Shown here: positions 1 through 7,437 of the stretch, piece after piece
How the letters are laid out: each line of letters opens with the position of its first letter
Position numbering within the stretch: the first letter of the stretch is position 1
Source: an uncultured Clostridia bacterium
Lineage (GTDB): Bacteria; Bacillota; Clostridia; Christensenellales; Borkfalkiaceae
Assembly (NCBI GenBank): GCA_947629875.1
Contig: CANRFK010000015.1
Location: 1-16,974 of the forward strand
Direction: 5' to 3'
DNA: 16,974 bases
Notes under the pieces: model-generated
Told to the model about the DNA's origin: nothing
The model's database searches: none
Seen by the model: only the letters and a program-made list of their open reading frames with translations
Translations under genes and position numbers: made by a program

Positions 1-2
1 AG

Positions 3-1949
3 AACGTATCGAGCGGCGCGGAGAAGGTAGAGACGGTGGAAAAGAAGATCTCCGCCGAGCAAGTGGACGCGCCCAAGAAAACCACCAAGACGACCAAAAA
101 AACGGCAAACACCGTAAAAAAACCCGCCGTGAAGAAGAGCACGAAGAAGGCACTTTCCAAGGCGGAGAAGAAGGAGCACGCCGCCGCGGACAGGCGGGTG
201 GATAAGGCGAAAGAAAAGGCCGCCAAGAAGGAGGAGAAGGCGCTCAAAAAGGCCGAACTCAAACAGAAAAAGATAGAGAAGAAGGCGGCGTTGAAGGCGA
301 AGAAGCTCGCCCGCAAGGAGCTTGTCGCCAAGAAGCGCGCCGAGCGCAAACAGGCCAAGCTCGAAAAGCGCGCCGCCATCCGCGAGAAGAAGATCGAGCG
401 CCGCGCCGAGAAGATCGCCCGCCGCGAGATGCTCAAAAACGAGACCAAGGCGGAGAAACAGAAGCGCATCGCCCGCGAGAAGAAAGAGCGCATCGCGCTC
501 AAAAAGCAGCGCGCCGCCGCCCGCCAGAAGGCGCGGGAGGATAGGCACAAGGCGCGTCAGGCCGCACACGCGCGCAGGGCTTCGGATAAAAAGCACAGGC
601 GCGAACAGAAAACGGAACGCAAGGCCAACAGGCGCGGCTTCGGCGGCTGGCTCGCGGCGGTCATCTCCCTCGGCGTCGCCTGCCTCGCCCTTGCGACCGT
701 CGTCACCTACGGCGCGTTCGAGATGAACGGCATGCAGACGGCTTCCGAGAACGGCTACCGTTCCACCCTCTACGAGATGGTCTCCGTCTCCGAGGATATG
801 GAAAACAACCTCTCCAAGCTCCGCGTCTCGGCGGGTGCGGATGAACAGAGGCGGCTGCTTACCGACGTCCTCGTGGATACCGCCCTCATGGAGAGCGCCT
901 TGGAGCGCATCCCCGTCGATCAGGCGACGGGCACGGACATCTCTTCCTTCGTCAACAGGACGGGGCGCTATGCGAGCATGCTCCTCGGCCGTCTGGCGGC
1001 GGGGGAGCCCATCACCGAGAGCCAGATGCGCACGGCCGCCGCACTGTATGAGATCAACTCCCAACTCTACGGCGAACTCAACGAACTTGCGACCCACCTC
1101 GATGCGGGTGACTTCACCGACTTTGTAAACGGCAATGCGGGCGATATCTCCCAGCGTTTCGGCGAAATGGGCAAGATGGCGCACGAGAAGAGCGAGGAAA
1201 TTTCCGATGCTCCCTTCGCGGGACACGGCAATGTTGGCGAAAACCAACTGCGCTCCCTCGAAGAGGTCACCCCCTCGGAGGCCAAGGAACTCGTATCCCG
1301 CTATCTTTCCGCCTATCGGTTCAAGACGGTGGAATATACGGGCGAGACGACCTCTTCCATGATGAACGCCTACAACTTCACGATGCGCGACGAAAACGGC
1401 GTGGAGTACTTCGCCGAGATCACCAAAAACGGCGGCAAACTCGCCTTCTTCGACGCCTACGAGGAGTGCAAGGAGAAGAACTTCGACCTCGAAACATGCG
1501 ATAAGCTGGCGCGGGAATTCCTCGCAGACCTCGGCATCGAGGACGTGGAGGCCGTGTGGCTCTCCGACGGCGGCATGGTGGCAAACCTCACCTATACGGC
1601 AAATACGAACGGCGTGCGCGCCTATCCCGACCTCATCCGCGTAAGGGTGTGCGAATCCAAGGGCAGGGTGATGGGCATCGACGCCCGCGGGTACCTCGTC
1701 AACCACCGCGAGCGCGACTACAACGCCGAACTCACCGAGGAGGAGGCCAAGTCTCTCCTCGCCCCGGGGCTCGAAGTGACGGCAACAAACCGCGCGCTCA
1801 TCCCCGTGAACGGCAGCGAGACCCTCTGCTACGAATTTGCCTGCAAGTACGGCGAGGACGAATATCTCATCTATCTCGACGCGAAGTCGGGCGAAGAGGT
1901 GCAGCTCTTCCGCGTGCGGCAGAGCGCGAGAGGCAGCTATCTCGAATAA
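3..1949 (+). CDS. ypeB: Spore germination protein YpeB with long basic N-terminal tail (5' partial)
   Basis: YpeB is a membrane-tethered partner of the cortex-lytic enzyme SleB; it stabilises and localises SleB in the spore and is processed at germination. Counting from the GTG at 36, one membrane segment lies near residues 204-226. A helical YpeB region follows (YRSTLYEMVSVSEDMEN onward), then PepSY-type repeats to the C-terminus. From memory, segments such as RAYPDLIRVRV, ARGYLVNHRER and ETLCYEF match the C-terminal half of Bacillus YpeB well. Residues 1-200 are an almost pure Lys/Arg/Ala/Glu helix-former, which is unusual because Bacillus YpeB starts close to its membrane segment. The frame is open to the window edge. 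GTG at 36 is the first possible start seen, but the charged tail continues upstream of it, so the gene is probably cut. A sleB gene may lie upstream, out of view. Confidence 0.85.
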   Translation, partial: NVSSGAEKVETVEKKISAEQVDAPKKTTKTTKKTANTVKKPAVKKSTKKALSKAEKKEHAAADRRVDKAKEKAAKKEEKALKKAELKQKKIEKKAALKAKKLARKELVAKKRAERKQAKLEKRAAIREKKIERRAEKIARREMLKNETKAEKQKRIAREKKERIALKKQRAAARQKAREDRHKARQAAHARRASDKKHRREQKTERKANRRGFGGWLAAVISLGVACLALATVVTYGAFEMNGMQTASENGYRSTLYEMVSVSEDMENNLSKLRVSAGADEQRRLLTDVLVDTALMESALERIPVDQATGTDISSFVNRTGRYASMLLGRLAAGEPITESQMRTAAALYEINSQLYGELNELATHLDAGDFTDFVNGNAGDISQRFGEMGKMAHEKSEEISDAPFAGHGNVGENQLRSLEEVTPSEAKELVSRYLSAYRFKTVEYTGETTSSMMNAYNFTMRDENGVEYFAEITKNGGKLAFFDAYEECKEKNFDLETCDKLAREFLADLGIEDVEAVWLSDGGMVANLTYTANTNGVRAYPDLIRVRVCESKGRVMGIDARGYLVNHRERDYNAELTEEEAKSLLAPGLEVTATNRALIPVNGSETLCYEFACKYGEDEYLIYLDAKSGEEVQLFRVRQSARGSYLE

Positions 1950-1966
1950 AATTACCTGCGAAGAAG

Positions 1967-1989
1967 GAGCCCCCTGCGGGCTCTTTTTT
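1967..1989 (+). terminator. Rho-independent terminator of ypeB
   Basis: Six-pair stem GAGCCC/GGGCTC with a 5-base loop, followed by six T. It starts 17 bases after the ypeB stop codon. Confidence 0.85.
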
Positions 1990-2026
1990 CGCTTTTTGAA
2001 AAATTTTTCGGTTTTTCATATAGGGC

Positions 2027-2055
2027 TTGCAAAATGCGGCGATTTGTCGTATAAT
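2027..2055 (+). promoter_or_regulatory. Sigma-A-type promoter for trmL operon
   Basis: TTGCAA at 2027-2032 and TATAAT at 2050-2055 with a 17-base spacer. It sits between the ypeB terminator and the trmL ribosome binding site and is the only clear promoter before the trmL-LRR-cls cluster. Confidence 0.8.
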
Positions 2056-2079
2056 GGGAAAAGGCAAAGGAGGCTCATT

Positions 2080-2574
2080 TTGTTCCACATCGTGCTCGTC
2101 GAACCGGAGATCCCGCAGAATACGGGGAATATCGCGCGCACCTGCGCCGCCACGGGGTGCGTGCTGCACCTTATAAAGCCGCTCGGGTTCGAGCTCTCGG
2201 ACAGGCAGTTGAAGCGCGCCGGGCTCGACTATTGGGACAGCGTGGAGGTTCGCGTCCACGAAAGTTTCTCCGAACTCGAAAAAACCGATCCCGCCGCCCG
2301 CTTTTTCTTCTTCACGACCAAGGCGGAGCGCGCCTATTCGGAGGCAAAGTTTTGCCCCGGCGACTATCTCGTGTTCGGCAAGGAGACGCGGGGGCTCGAG
2401 GAGGAACTGCTCGTGGAGCACCGCGAACATTGCGTGCGCCTTCCCATGCTCGCGGGGAGCCGCTCTTTGAACCTCTCCAACGCCGTTGCCGTCGCCGTGT
2501 ACGAGGGGCTCCGGCAGAACGGTTTCGGAAATCTGGCGCAGGCGGGGGAACTGCACCGCCTGCAGTGGAAATGA
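2080..2574 (+). CDS. trmL: tRNA (cytidine/uridine-34 2'-O)-methyltransferase TrmL
   Basis: SPOUT-class methyltransferase that uses S-adenosylmethionine to 2'-O-methylate the wobble base of certain leucine tRNAs in the cytoplasm. The 164-residue length is typical of TrmL. Visible motifs are the N-terminal VEPEIPQNTGNIAR, the central FGKETRGL (residues 99-106) and the trefoil-knot motif SRSLNLSNAVAVAVYE (residues 127-142). I chose the TTG start at 2080 because AAAGGAGG at 2066-2073 lies 6 bases before it and the homology begins at the next residues (FHIVLVEPE). The frame is open further upstream to 1837, but that runs back through the terminator and promoter. The stop overlaps the start of the next gene by 4 bases (ATGA), implying translational coupling. 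Confidence 0.93.
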   Translation: MFHIVLVEPEIPQNTGNIARTCAATGCVLHLIKPLGFELSDRQLKRAGLDYWDSVEVRVHESFSELEKTDPAARFFFFTTKAERAYSEAKFCPGDYLVFGKETRGLEEELLVEHREHCVRLPMLAGSRSLNLSNAVAVAVYEGLRQNGFGNLAQAGELHRLQWK

Positions 2575-3653
2575 AGTATGAAACAAAGCCCATCCGCAAC
2601 GCGCTCTTTGTGCTCTGCGCGCTGTTTTGGGCGCTCCTCTTTTTCCTCCCCTTGCCACACGCACGGGCGGCGGGCGATGAAACATACCGCTGCGTCTGGG
2701 CGGACGGCACGGAGACGGAGGAGAGTTACTACTCTGCCTATTCCGCCCTCATCGGCATGGACGACGGGTGCGGGATCGTCCTCGGGCGCGGGGAGCTTAC
2801 GGGCACCGTTTCCGCAGGCGAGGCGTGCCGCAACGCCTTTCATGTCTTTGAAGAGGGCGGGCTCTCCGACCTTCTTGAGGTCGATATCTCCGGGGTCTCG
2901 CGGCTGGAGCGCGCCGCGCTTTACAGGCGCTATCGGGGGCGCCTTTGGTACGCGGATGAATACTTCGCGTGGAGCGGGGAAAAATTGCAACGCGCGGAGG
3001 CGCAGGCGGCGGATTCCCTCGTGTTCCTCGAGGGGGACATGACGGCGGCGCGCCTCATCGAGACGCAGGCGGAGCGGCTGTACTTGCGCGGGGCGGCGCA
3101 GTTTTCGGCGGACGTCGTTGCGGGCACCCGCGTGAAGGAGGTCATCGCGGAGGAGCCCTACTTCGCGGAGGGGAATACGGTCTGCCTCTCCACGCCGGGC
3201 GGGGTGCGCCTCGTTGCGGGGTTGCCCGCGGCGCGCTCGGTCACGGTGCCCGCGAGCGTGTATTTTGCCGATGAGGGCGCGCTTCTCCCCTGTGAGCAGT
3301 TGGAGGAGGTCGAGATCCCCTTTGCGGGGAGCGCATTTAGTTCGGCGGGAACGCTGTATCGCGGCGAGTTCGCCCACCTCTTCTCCACGGGAGCGGAGTA
3401 CTGCGTGCCGGTAACGCTCAAAAGGGTGCGCGTCAAGGGCGGCTACCTCATTTCGCACGCCTTCTACGCCTGCAAATTCGTGGAGGAGATCGATGCGTGC
3501 GGCGTATCGGCGCGGGACATCGAGCGGGACGCCTTTGCGGACTGCATCTCTTTGAAACTTCTCCATACGCCGCGGGCGGACGTTACGTTGCAGGGCAATT
3601 TCACAAAGCGCCTTGCGCCCTGCGGGTGTACGGTCTACGAACGCGCCGAATGA
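2571..3653 (+). CDS. Secreted BspA-like leucine-rich-repeat protein
   Basis: The 360-residue product starts with a signal peptide: basic start, hydrophobic core at residues 11-28 (ALFVLCALFWALLFFLPL) and an Ala-rich cleavage site near residues 31-34 (ARAA). The rest has no membrane segment and no LPXTG or other recognised wall anchor. The C-terminal third shows the BspA/LRR_5 pattern of surface proteins: TLKRVRVKGGYLISHAFYAC, then IDACGVSARDIERDAFADC with SLKLLHTP. The first half is poorly conserved with weak repeat character. Such proteins are usually exported and bind other proteins or surfaces; no catalytic motif is visible. The ATG overlaps the trmL stop, so the gene is coupled to trmL although the functions seem unrelated. 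The function is not established. Confidence 0.72.
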   Translation: MKYETKPIRNALFVLCALFWALLFFLPLPHARAAGDETYRCVWADGTETEESYYSAYSALIGMDDGCGIVLGRGELTGTVSAGEACRNAFHVFEEGGLSDLLEVDISGVSRLERAALYRRYRGRLWYADEYFAWSGEKLQRAEAQAADSLVFLEGDMTAARLIETQAERLYLRGAAQFSADVVAGTRVKEVIAEEPYFAEGNTVCLSTPGGVRLVAGLPAARSVTVPASVYFADEGALLPCEQLEEVEIPFAGSAFSSAGTLYRGEFAHLFSTGAEYCVPVTLKRVRVKGGYLISHAFYACKFVEEIDACGVSARDIERDAFADCISLKLLHTPRADVTLQGNFTKRLAPCGCTVYERAE

Positions 3654-3683
3654 CGGCGCAAATTCTTACGGAACGGTGAAAGA

Positions 3684-5261
3684 ATGAAGAGAACGCTCAA
3701 AAAAATATTCAGCCGCTTTTCTCTGGTGGCGCTCACCATCGTGCTCATGTTCCTCGCGTATGTGGGCGTCATCGTCGCCGGCATCTATGTGATAGACCGC
3801 GTCGTGCTCGCCTACTATCCCGATGCGGAGATCTACGTGCGGTGGGGGCTCACGGCGGCCGCCTACCTCGCCGCCGTCATCTGCGTTCTTCACGTCGCCA
3901 ACCGCGACATGGTGCCCGAGACCAAGATCCCGTGGATCCTTGCCATCGTCGTGTTCAACTTCATCGGGGTCATGATGTACTGCACGTTCTCCTTCGTGCG
4001 TCCCCCCAAGCGGCAGCGCAAGCGGTACGTCTCGCTGTACACGCAGAACGCACACCTCGCGGCGCCGTCCGAGCGCATGCCGCAGGAGGGCGACCCCGGG
4101 CAGTGGAGGACGACGGGCGAAGCCCTCCGCGCCGCCGATCCCTCCGCCAACCTCTACACGGGCACCAAGACGGAGTATTTCCCCGTCGGCGAGGAATTTG
4201 CCGAGCGGCTCATCGCCGACCTCAACAGCGCCGAGAAGTACATCTTTTTGGAGTACTTCATCATCGGCAAGGGCAAGCTGTGGAGCGCCATTCTCGAAGT
4301 GCTCACGAAAAAGGTGGGGGAGGGCGTCGAGGTGCGCCTCGTGTACGACGATATCGGCAGCATGGGCAAAGTGCACTTCCGCTACCACAAGACGCTGCAA
4401 AAGTTGGGCATCAAGTGCGTGAAGTTCAACCCCTTCGTGCCCGTCGTCACCAACATCCACAACAACCGCGACCACAGAAAAATCGCCGTCATCGATGGAA
4501 AAGTGGCATATACGGGCGGGCTCAATCTTGCCGACGAATATGTCAACATCGAGAGCCCCTTCGGCCACTGGAAGGATAACGCCGTGCGCATGGAGGGGGA
4601 GGGCGTGAAGAGCTTCATCTTCATGTTTTTGCACCTCTACAACATGCAGACGCGCGGGAGCGAGGACTTTTCGCCCTACTTCCCCGAAGAATACGAGCAC
4701 TTTGAGGGGGAGGGCTGGATCCAGCCGTACGGCGACGGCCCCGCGCCCCTCTACGGGAAGCACGTCGGCGAGGACGTGTACATCGATATCCTCGCGGGCG
4801 CAAGAAAGTATGTGTGGATCATGACGCCCTATCTCATCATCGACTACCGCATGCGCGAGGCACTCGTGCTCGCGGCAAAGAGGGGGGTGGATGTGCGCAT
4901 CGTCACGCCGCACATTCCCGATAAGAAGATCGCCTTTGCGCTCACCCGTTCCAACTATCTCGCGCTCATCCGCGGCGGGGTGAAGATCTACGAATATCTC
5001 CCCGGCTTCGTGCACGGCAAGTGCTTCCTCGCCGACGGCGAGACGGGCGTCGTGGGCACCATCAACCTCGATTACCGCTCCCTTCTCTATCACTATGAGG
5101 ACGCCGTTTTGCTGTACGGCGCAAGGGCGCTCGAAGGGCTCAAAGCCGACATGGAGGGCATGTTCGAGGCCTCCATGAAGCTCACGGTGGAGGACGCCAA
5201 GAAGAACGTCGTGTGGCGGTGGGTGTGCGAAATAGCCAAGATCTTCGCGCCCCTGTTTTAA
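3684..5261 (+). CDS. cls: Cardiolipin synthase (phospholipase D family)
   Basis: A membrane enzyme that condenses two phosphatidylglycerol molecules into cardiolipin and glycerol. The 525 residues include hydrophobic segments near residues 13-38, 53-72 and 76-98 (PLDc_N region) and two HKD catalytic motifs. The first is H264-x-K266-x4-D271 in DHRKIAVIDG; the second is H444-x-K446-x4-D451 in HGKCFLADG. Each is followed by the usual Gly/Asn-rich strand (YTGGLNLADEY and VGTINLDYRS). Length and arrangement match bacterial Cls. The ATG at 3684 has only a weak ribosome binding site (GGTGAAAG). The gap to the preceding gene is 30 bases with no terminator, so it is probably cotranscribed from the trmL promoter. 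Confidence 0.93.
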   Translation: MKRTLKKIFSRFSLVALTIVLMFLAYVGVIVAGIYVIDRVVLAYYPDAEIYVRWGLTAAAYLAAVICVLHVANRDMVPETKIPWILAIVVFNFIGVMMYCTFSFVRPPKRQRKRYVSLYTQNAHLAAPSERMPQEGDPGQWRTTGEALRAADPSANLYTGTKTEYFPVGEEFAERLIADLNSAEKYIFLEYFIIGKGKLWSAILEVLTKKVGEGVEVRLVYDDIGSMGKVHFRYHKTLQKLGIKCVKFNPFVPVVTNIHNNRDHRKIAVIDGKVAYTGGLNLADEYVNIESPFGHWKDNAVRMEGEGVKSFIFMFLHLYNMQTRGSEDFSPYFPEEYEHFEGEGWIQPYGDGPAPLYGKHVGEDVYIDILAGARKYVWIMTPYLIIDYRMREALVLAAKRGVDVRIVTPHIPDKKIAFALTRSNYLALIRGGVKIYEYLPGFVHGKCFLADGETGVVGTINLDYRSLLYHYEDAVLLYGARALEGLKADMEGMFEASMKLTVEDAKKNVVWRWVCEIAKIFAPLF

Positions 5262-5270
5262 GGAGCAAGT

Positions 5271-5519
5271 ATGATCCATTCTCTCTCGGGCGGCGTCATT
5301 TCGGACGGCAACATCTACGATTTTGCCAAGGTGCGTGTGGAAGGCGCGCCGCGGTGGTATCTCAACGGCTGCGGCGCCAAGGAGGGCGACAGGGTGCTCG
5401 TGCCCGTGGGCTATTTGAGCGCAGAGGGCGTCGTAGAGCGCGTGGAAAGTTGCACGGCGCAGACGGCGCCCGTTCCCGTCCGCCGCGCGGCGGAGATCCT
5501 CGCGGTATGTCAAAAATAG
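5271..5519 (+). CDS. Uncharacterised 82-residue protein
   Basis: I do not recognise this protein. It starts 9 bases after the cls stop, with AAGGAG overlapping that stop codon, so it is very likely expressed and coupled to cls. The sequence looks like a small soluble beta-rich domain: YDFAKVRVEGAPRWYLNGCG, then a turn KEGDRVLVPVGYL, then a strand GVVERVES. Repeated V/Y/G strands and Gly turns suggest an SH3- or OB-like barrel, but this is a guess from the pattern. There is no signal peptide or membrane segment. Its stop codon directly abuts the -35 box of the mntP promoter. Confidence 0.75.
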   Translation: MIHSLSGGVISDGNIYDFAKVRVEGAPRWYLNGCGAKEGDRVLVPVGYLSAEGVVERVESCTAQTAPVPVRRAAEILAVCQK

Positions 5520-5548
5520 TTGACAGGGCGGGCTCCGCATGATAGAAT
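5520..5548 (+). promoter_or_regulatory. Promoter for manganese riboswitch and mntP
   Basis: Perfect TTGACA at 5520-5525 and TAGAAT at 5543-5548 with a 17-base spacer. The -35 box starts at the base after the stop codon of the preceding gene. Transcription would begin near 5555, at the 5' side of the riboswitch. Confidence 0.85.
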
Positions 5549-5550
5549 AA

Positions 5551-5678
5551 CAGAGCCATAGGGGAGTAGTCGGCCCATCTTTCGGGCGGCAATGTCCACA
5601 CAATGCGGCATTGGCCGCGGGTATTGCATGAAACGGCGAGACTTATGCGCGGTCTTTTTCCGCGCGTAAGTCTTTTTT
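5551..5678 (+). promoter_or_regulatory. yybP-ykoY manganese riboswitch with transcription terminator
   Basis: The hallmark GGGGAGTAG is at 5561-5569 and the distal conserved segment GGCGAGACTTA is at 5635-5645, with hairpins between them, as in the yybP-ykoY class. CATA at 5557-5560 can pair with TATG at 5644-5647 to close the aptamer base stem. That 3' strand is also the left arm of the terminator at 5640-5678, so Mn2+ binding would hold it in the aptamer and allow readthrough. This fits the known ON-switch logic for Mn2+ exporters, and the next gene is mntP. The pairing is read by eye, not computed. Confidence 0.92.
5640..5678 (+). terminator. Riboswitch expression-platform terminator
   Basis: Thirteen-pair stem: GACTTATGCGCGG at 5640-5652 with CCGCGCGTAAGTC at 5660-5672 (one G-T pair), 7-base T-rich loop, then six T. 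The left arm overlaps the 3' strand of the riboswitch aptamer. Confidence 0.9.
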
Positions 5679-5703
5679 CTTTCCTGCGGCAGAGGAGGGG
5701 CAA

Positions 5704-6294
5704 ATGGGGATCTGGGAGCTCATGCTCATCGCAGTCGCGCTCTCGATGGACGCCTTCGCCGTCGGCATGACCGACGGCATGGAGGAGCCCAATATGCCCC
5801 TTTTCAAGCGGCTTGCGGTCGCGGCTGCGTTCGGCGCCTTTCAGGCTCTCATGCCCCTCTTGGGGTACTATGCGGGCGCGGTGTTTGCGGGGCTCGTGGA
5901 GCGCATCGCGCCATGGCTCTCCTTCGCCATCCTCGTCTTCATCGGCGGAAAGGCCGTCGTCTCGTCTGTATTGGAGGAGCGCCGCGGCAAACGCATCGAG
6001 AAAGCGGCGCGCGCCCGCCTCACCCCCGCAAAGCTCTTTGCGCAGGCGGTCGCAACCGCCCTCGATGCGCTCGCGGTGGGCGTCACCTTGGTCGCCGCCG
6101 AGGCGACGGAGGGGCTTCCTTTTCATGTCACGCTCTGCGCCCTCCTCATCGGGCTTACAACGTTCGTCCTCTCCGCGGCGGCGGTGGAGATCGGGGGGCG
6201 CGTCGGCAACCGCCTTGCGGAGCGTGCGGAACTTTTGGGCGGGGGCGTGCTCATTCTCATCGGGCTCAAAATTCTGCTCGAAGGCATGCTTTGA
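5704..6294 (+). CDS. mntP: Manganese efflux pump MntP
   Basis: A small inner-membrane exporter that removes excess Mn2+. The 196-residue, about six-helix length is typical. The family's internal duplication shows as LSMDAFAVG (D16) in the first half and ALDALAVG (D121) in the second; both Asp positions are conserved in MntP proteins and the first is needed for transport in E. coli. A strong ribosome binding site, AGGAGGGG, precedes the ATG at 5704. The riboswitch directly upstream means translation is reached only when manganese permits readthrough. No convincing terminator follows; the next promoter begins 7 bases after the stop. Confidence 0.95.
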   Translation: MGIWELMLIAVALSMDAFAVGMTDGMEEPNMPLFKRLAVAAAFGAFQALMPLLGYYAGAVFAGLVERIAPWLSFAILVFIGGKAVVSSVLEERRGKRIEKAARARLTPAKLFAQAVATALDALAVGVTLVAAEATEGLPFHVTLCALLIGLTTFVLSAAAVEIGGRVGNRLAERAELLGGGVLILIGLKILLEGML

Positions 6295-6300
6295 TTGCGC

Positions 6301-6329
6301 TTGACTTTTCCAAGCGGAAATGCTACCAT
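6301..6329 (+). promoter_or_regulatory. Probable promoter for Ca2+/Na+ antiporter operon
   Basis: TTGACT at 6301-6306, 17-base spacer, TACCAT at 6324-6329 preceded by TGC (partly extended -10). The inverted repeat CGCTTG/CAAGCG at 6298-6303 and 6311-6316 overlaps the -35 box and could be an operator. Transcription would leave an untranslated leader of roughly 95 bases. Confidence 0.6.
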
Positions 6330-6429
6330 TGCTTTGACCGAAACGATTGGTTTGCTCCGAAAGTCATTTGTCTGCCTTGTATGTACGGCTTCGGAAAGGG
6401 GAAACCTCTATGGATAGGAAAATGACGAT

Positions 6430-7437
6430 ATGGGTCTCTTGATACTCTGGATCTTTCTTCTCATCTTGGGGCTCGCCCTCCTCGTGAAGGGGGCGGATTG
6501 GTTCGTGGACGGCGCCGCGGGCATTGCGGGGAAGTGTAAAATTTCGCCGCTCGTCATCGGGCTCACCGTCGTCGCGTTCGGCACGAGCGCGCCCGAACTC
6601 GCCGTCTCCGTCGCCGCCGCGGCGGGAAAGTCCACGGAGATCGCCGTCGGCAACATCGTGGGGAGCAACATCTCCAACATTCTGCTCATCTTGGGCGTCT
6701 CGTCCCTCGTGCATGTTCTGCCCGTGCAGAAGAACTCCATGCGCCTCGATCTGCCCGTGCTCCTCTTTACGAGCGCCCTCCTCATCGGGCTGGGCGCGTG
6801 GGGGGGAGCCGTCGCGTGGTGGGACGGGCTCGTCCTCCTCTCCGTATTCGTTGCCTATATGGCGCTCCTCTTCCGCAGTGCCATCAAGGAGCGCAAGGCG
6901 GGCTTGCTCCCACCCCCCGAAGAAAAACAGCCTCCCCGCGGCAAAGTGGGCAGGTGGCTTTTCAAAATGGAGCAGAAGACGTGGTTTCTCGTCATCCTCA
7001 CCGTCATAGGTCTCGGCATGGTGGCGGGCGGAGGGGAACTGCTCGTAGAGGGCGCCAAGTACATCGCAAAATATGTCGGCGTGCCCGAGGGCATCATCGG
7101 GCTCACCGTCGTCGCCATCGGCACGTCTCTGCCCGAGCTCGTCACCTCCGTCGTGGCGGCGCGGAAGGGGGAGACGGATATCGCCGTCGGCAACATCATC
7201 GGGAGCAACATCTTCAACATTCTGCTCATCGGCGGCATATCGTCCCTCATCTATCCGCTCCCGTTCAACTTTACCACCAACCTCATCGACGCCCTCGTCG
7301 CGTTCGCGGCGGCGCTTCTCCTGCTGTTCTTTGCCGTCGCGGGGCGCAAAAAACTCGGCAAAGCCGCGGGCGCCGTCATGCTCCTCTCCTTTGTGGGATA
7401 TTACGTCTATCTGTTCCTGTTTAGGTTATACCCGTGA
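6430..7437 (+). CDS. Calcium/sodium antiporter (CaCA family, YrbG-like)
   Basis: A membrane antiporter expected to exchange Ca2+ for Na+ or H+. The 335 residues carry the two alpha-repeats that define the family. The first has GLTVVAFGTSAPEL (44-57, with E56) followed by VGNIVGSNISN. The second has GLTVVAIGTSLPEL (224-237, with E236) followed by VGNIIGSNIFN. The two Glu and the Asn/Ser residues form the cation site in the family. About ten hydrophobic segments surround them, with a polar loop near residues 150-175. The ATG at 6430 has a poor ribosome binding site (AGGAAA about 11 bases away). Its stop overlaps the start of the ABC transporter gene (GTGA), so the three genes at 6430-10882 are probably one operon. 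Confidence 0.93.
   Translation: MGLLILWIFLLILGLALLVKGADWFVDGAAGIAGKCKISPLVIGLTVVAFGTSAPELAVSVAAAAGKSTEIAVGNIVGSNISNILLILGVSSLVHVLPVQKNSMRLDLPVLLFTSALLIGLGAWGGAVAWWDGLVLLSVFVAYMALLFRSAIKERKAGLLPPPEEKQPPRGKVGRWLFKMEQKTWFLVILTVIGLGMVAGGGELLVEGAKYIAKYVGVPEGIIGLTVVAIGTSLPELVTSVVAARKGETDIAVGNIIGSNIFNILLIGGISSLIYPLPFNFTTNLIDALVAFAAALLLLFFAVAGRKKLGKAAGAVMLLSFVGYYVYLFLFRLYP

Noticed and set aside
3666..5603. 645-codon open frame on the - strand opposite cls
   Set aside because: The + strand has an unmistakable cardiolipin synthase with both HKD motifs. The antisense frame is His/Asp/Glu-rich nonsense without family features and results from GC-rich codon bias. It also crosses the 82-aa gene.
6381..6425. 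14-codon leader peptide before the antiporter gene
   Set aside because: It has no ribosome binding site and no regulatory codon run. It is kept only as part of the leader observation.
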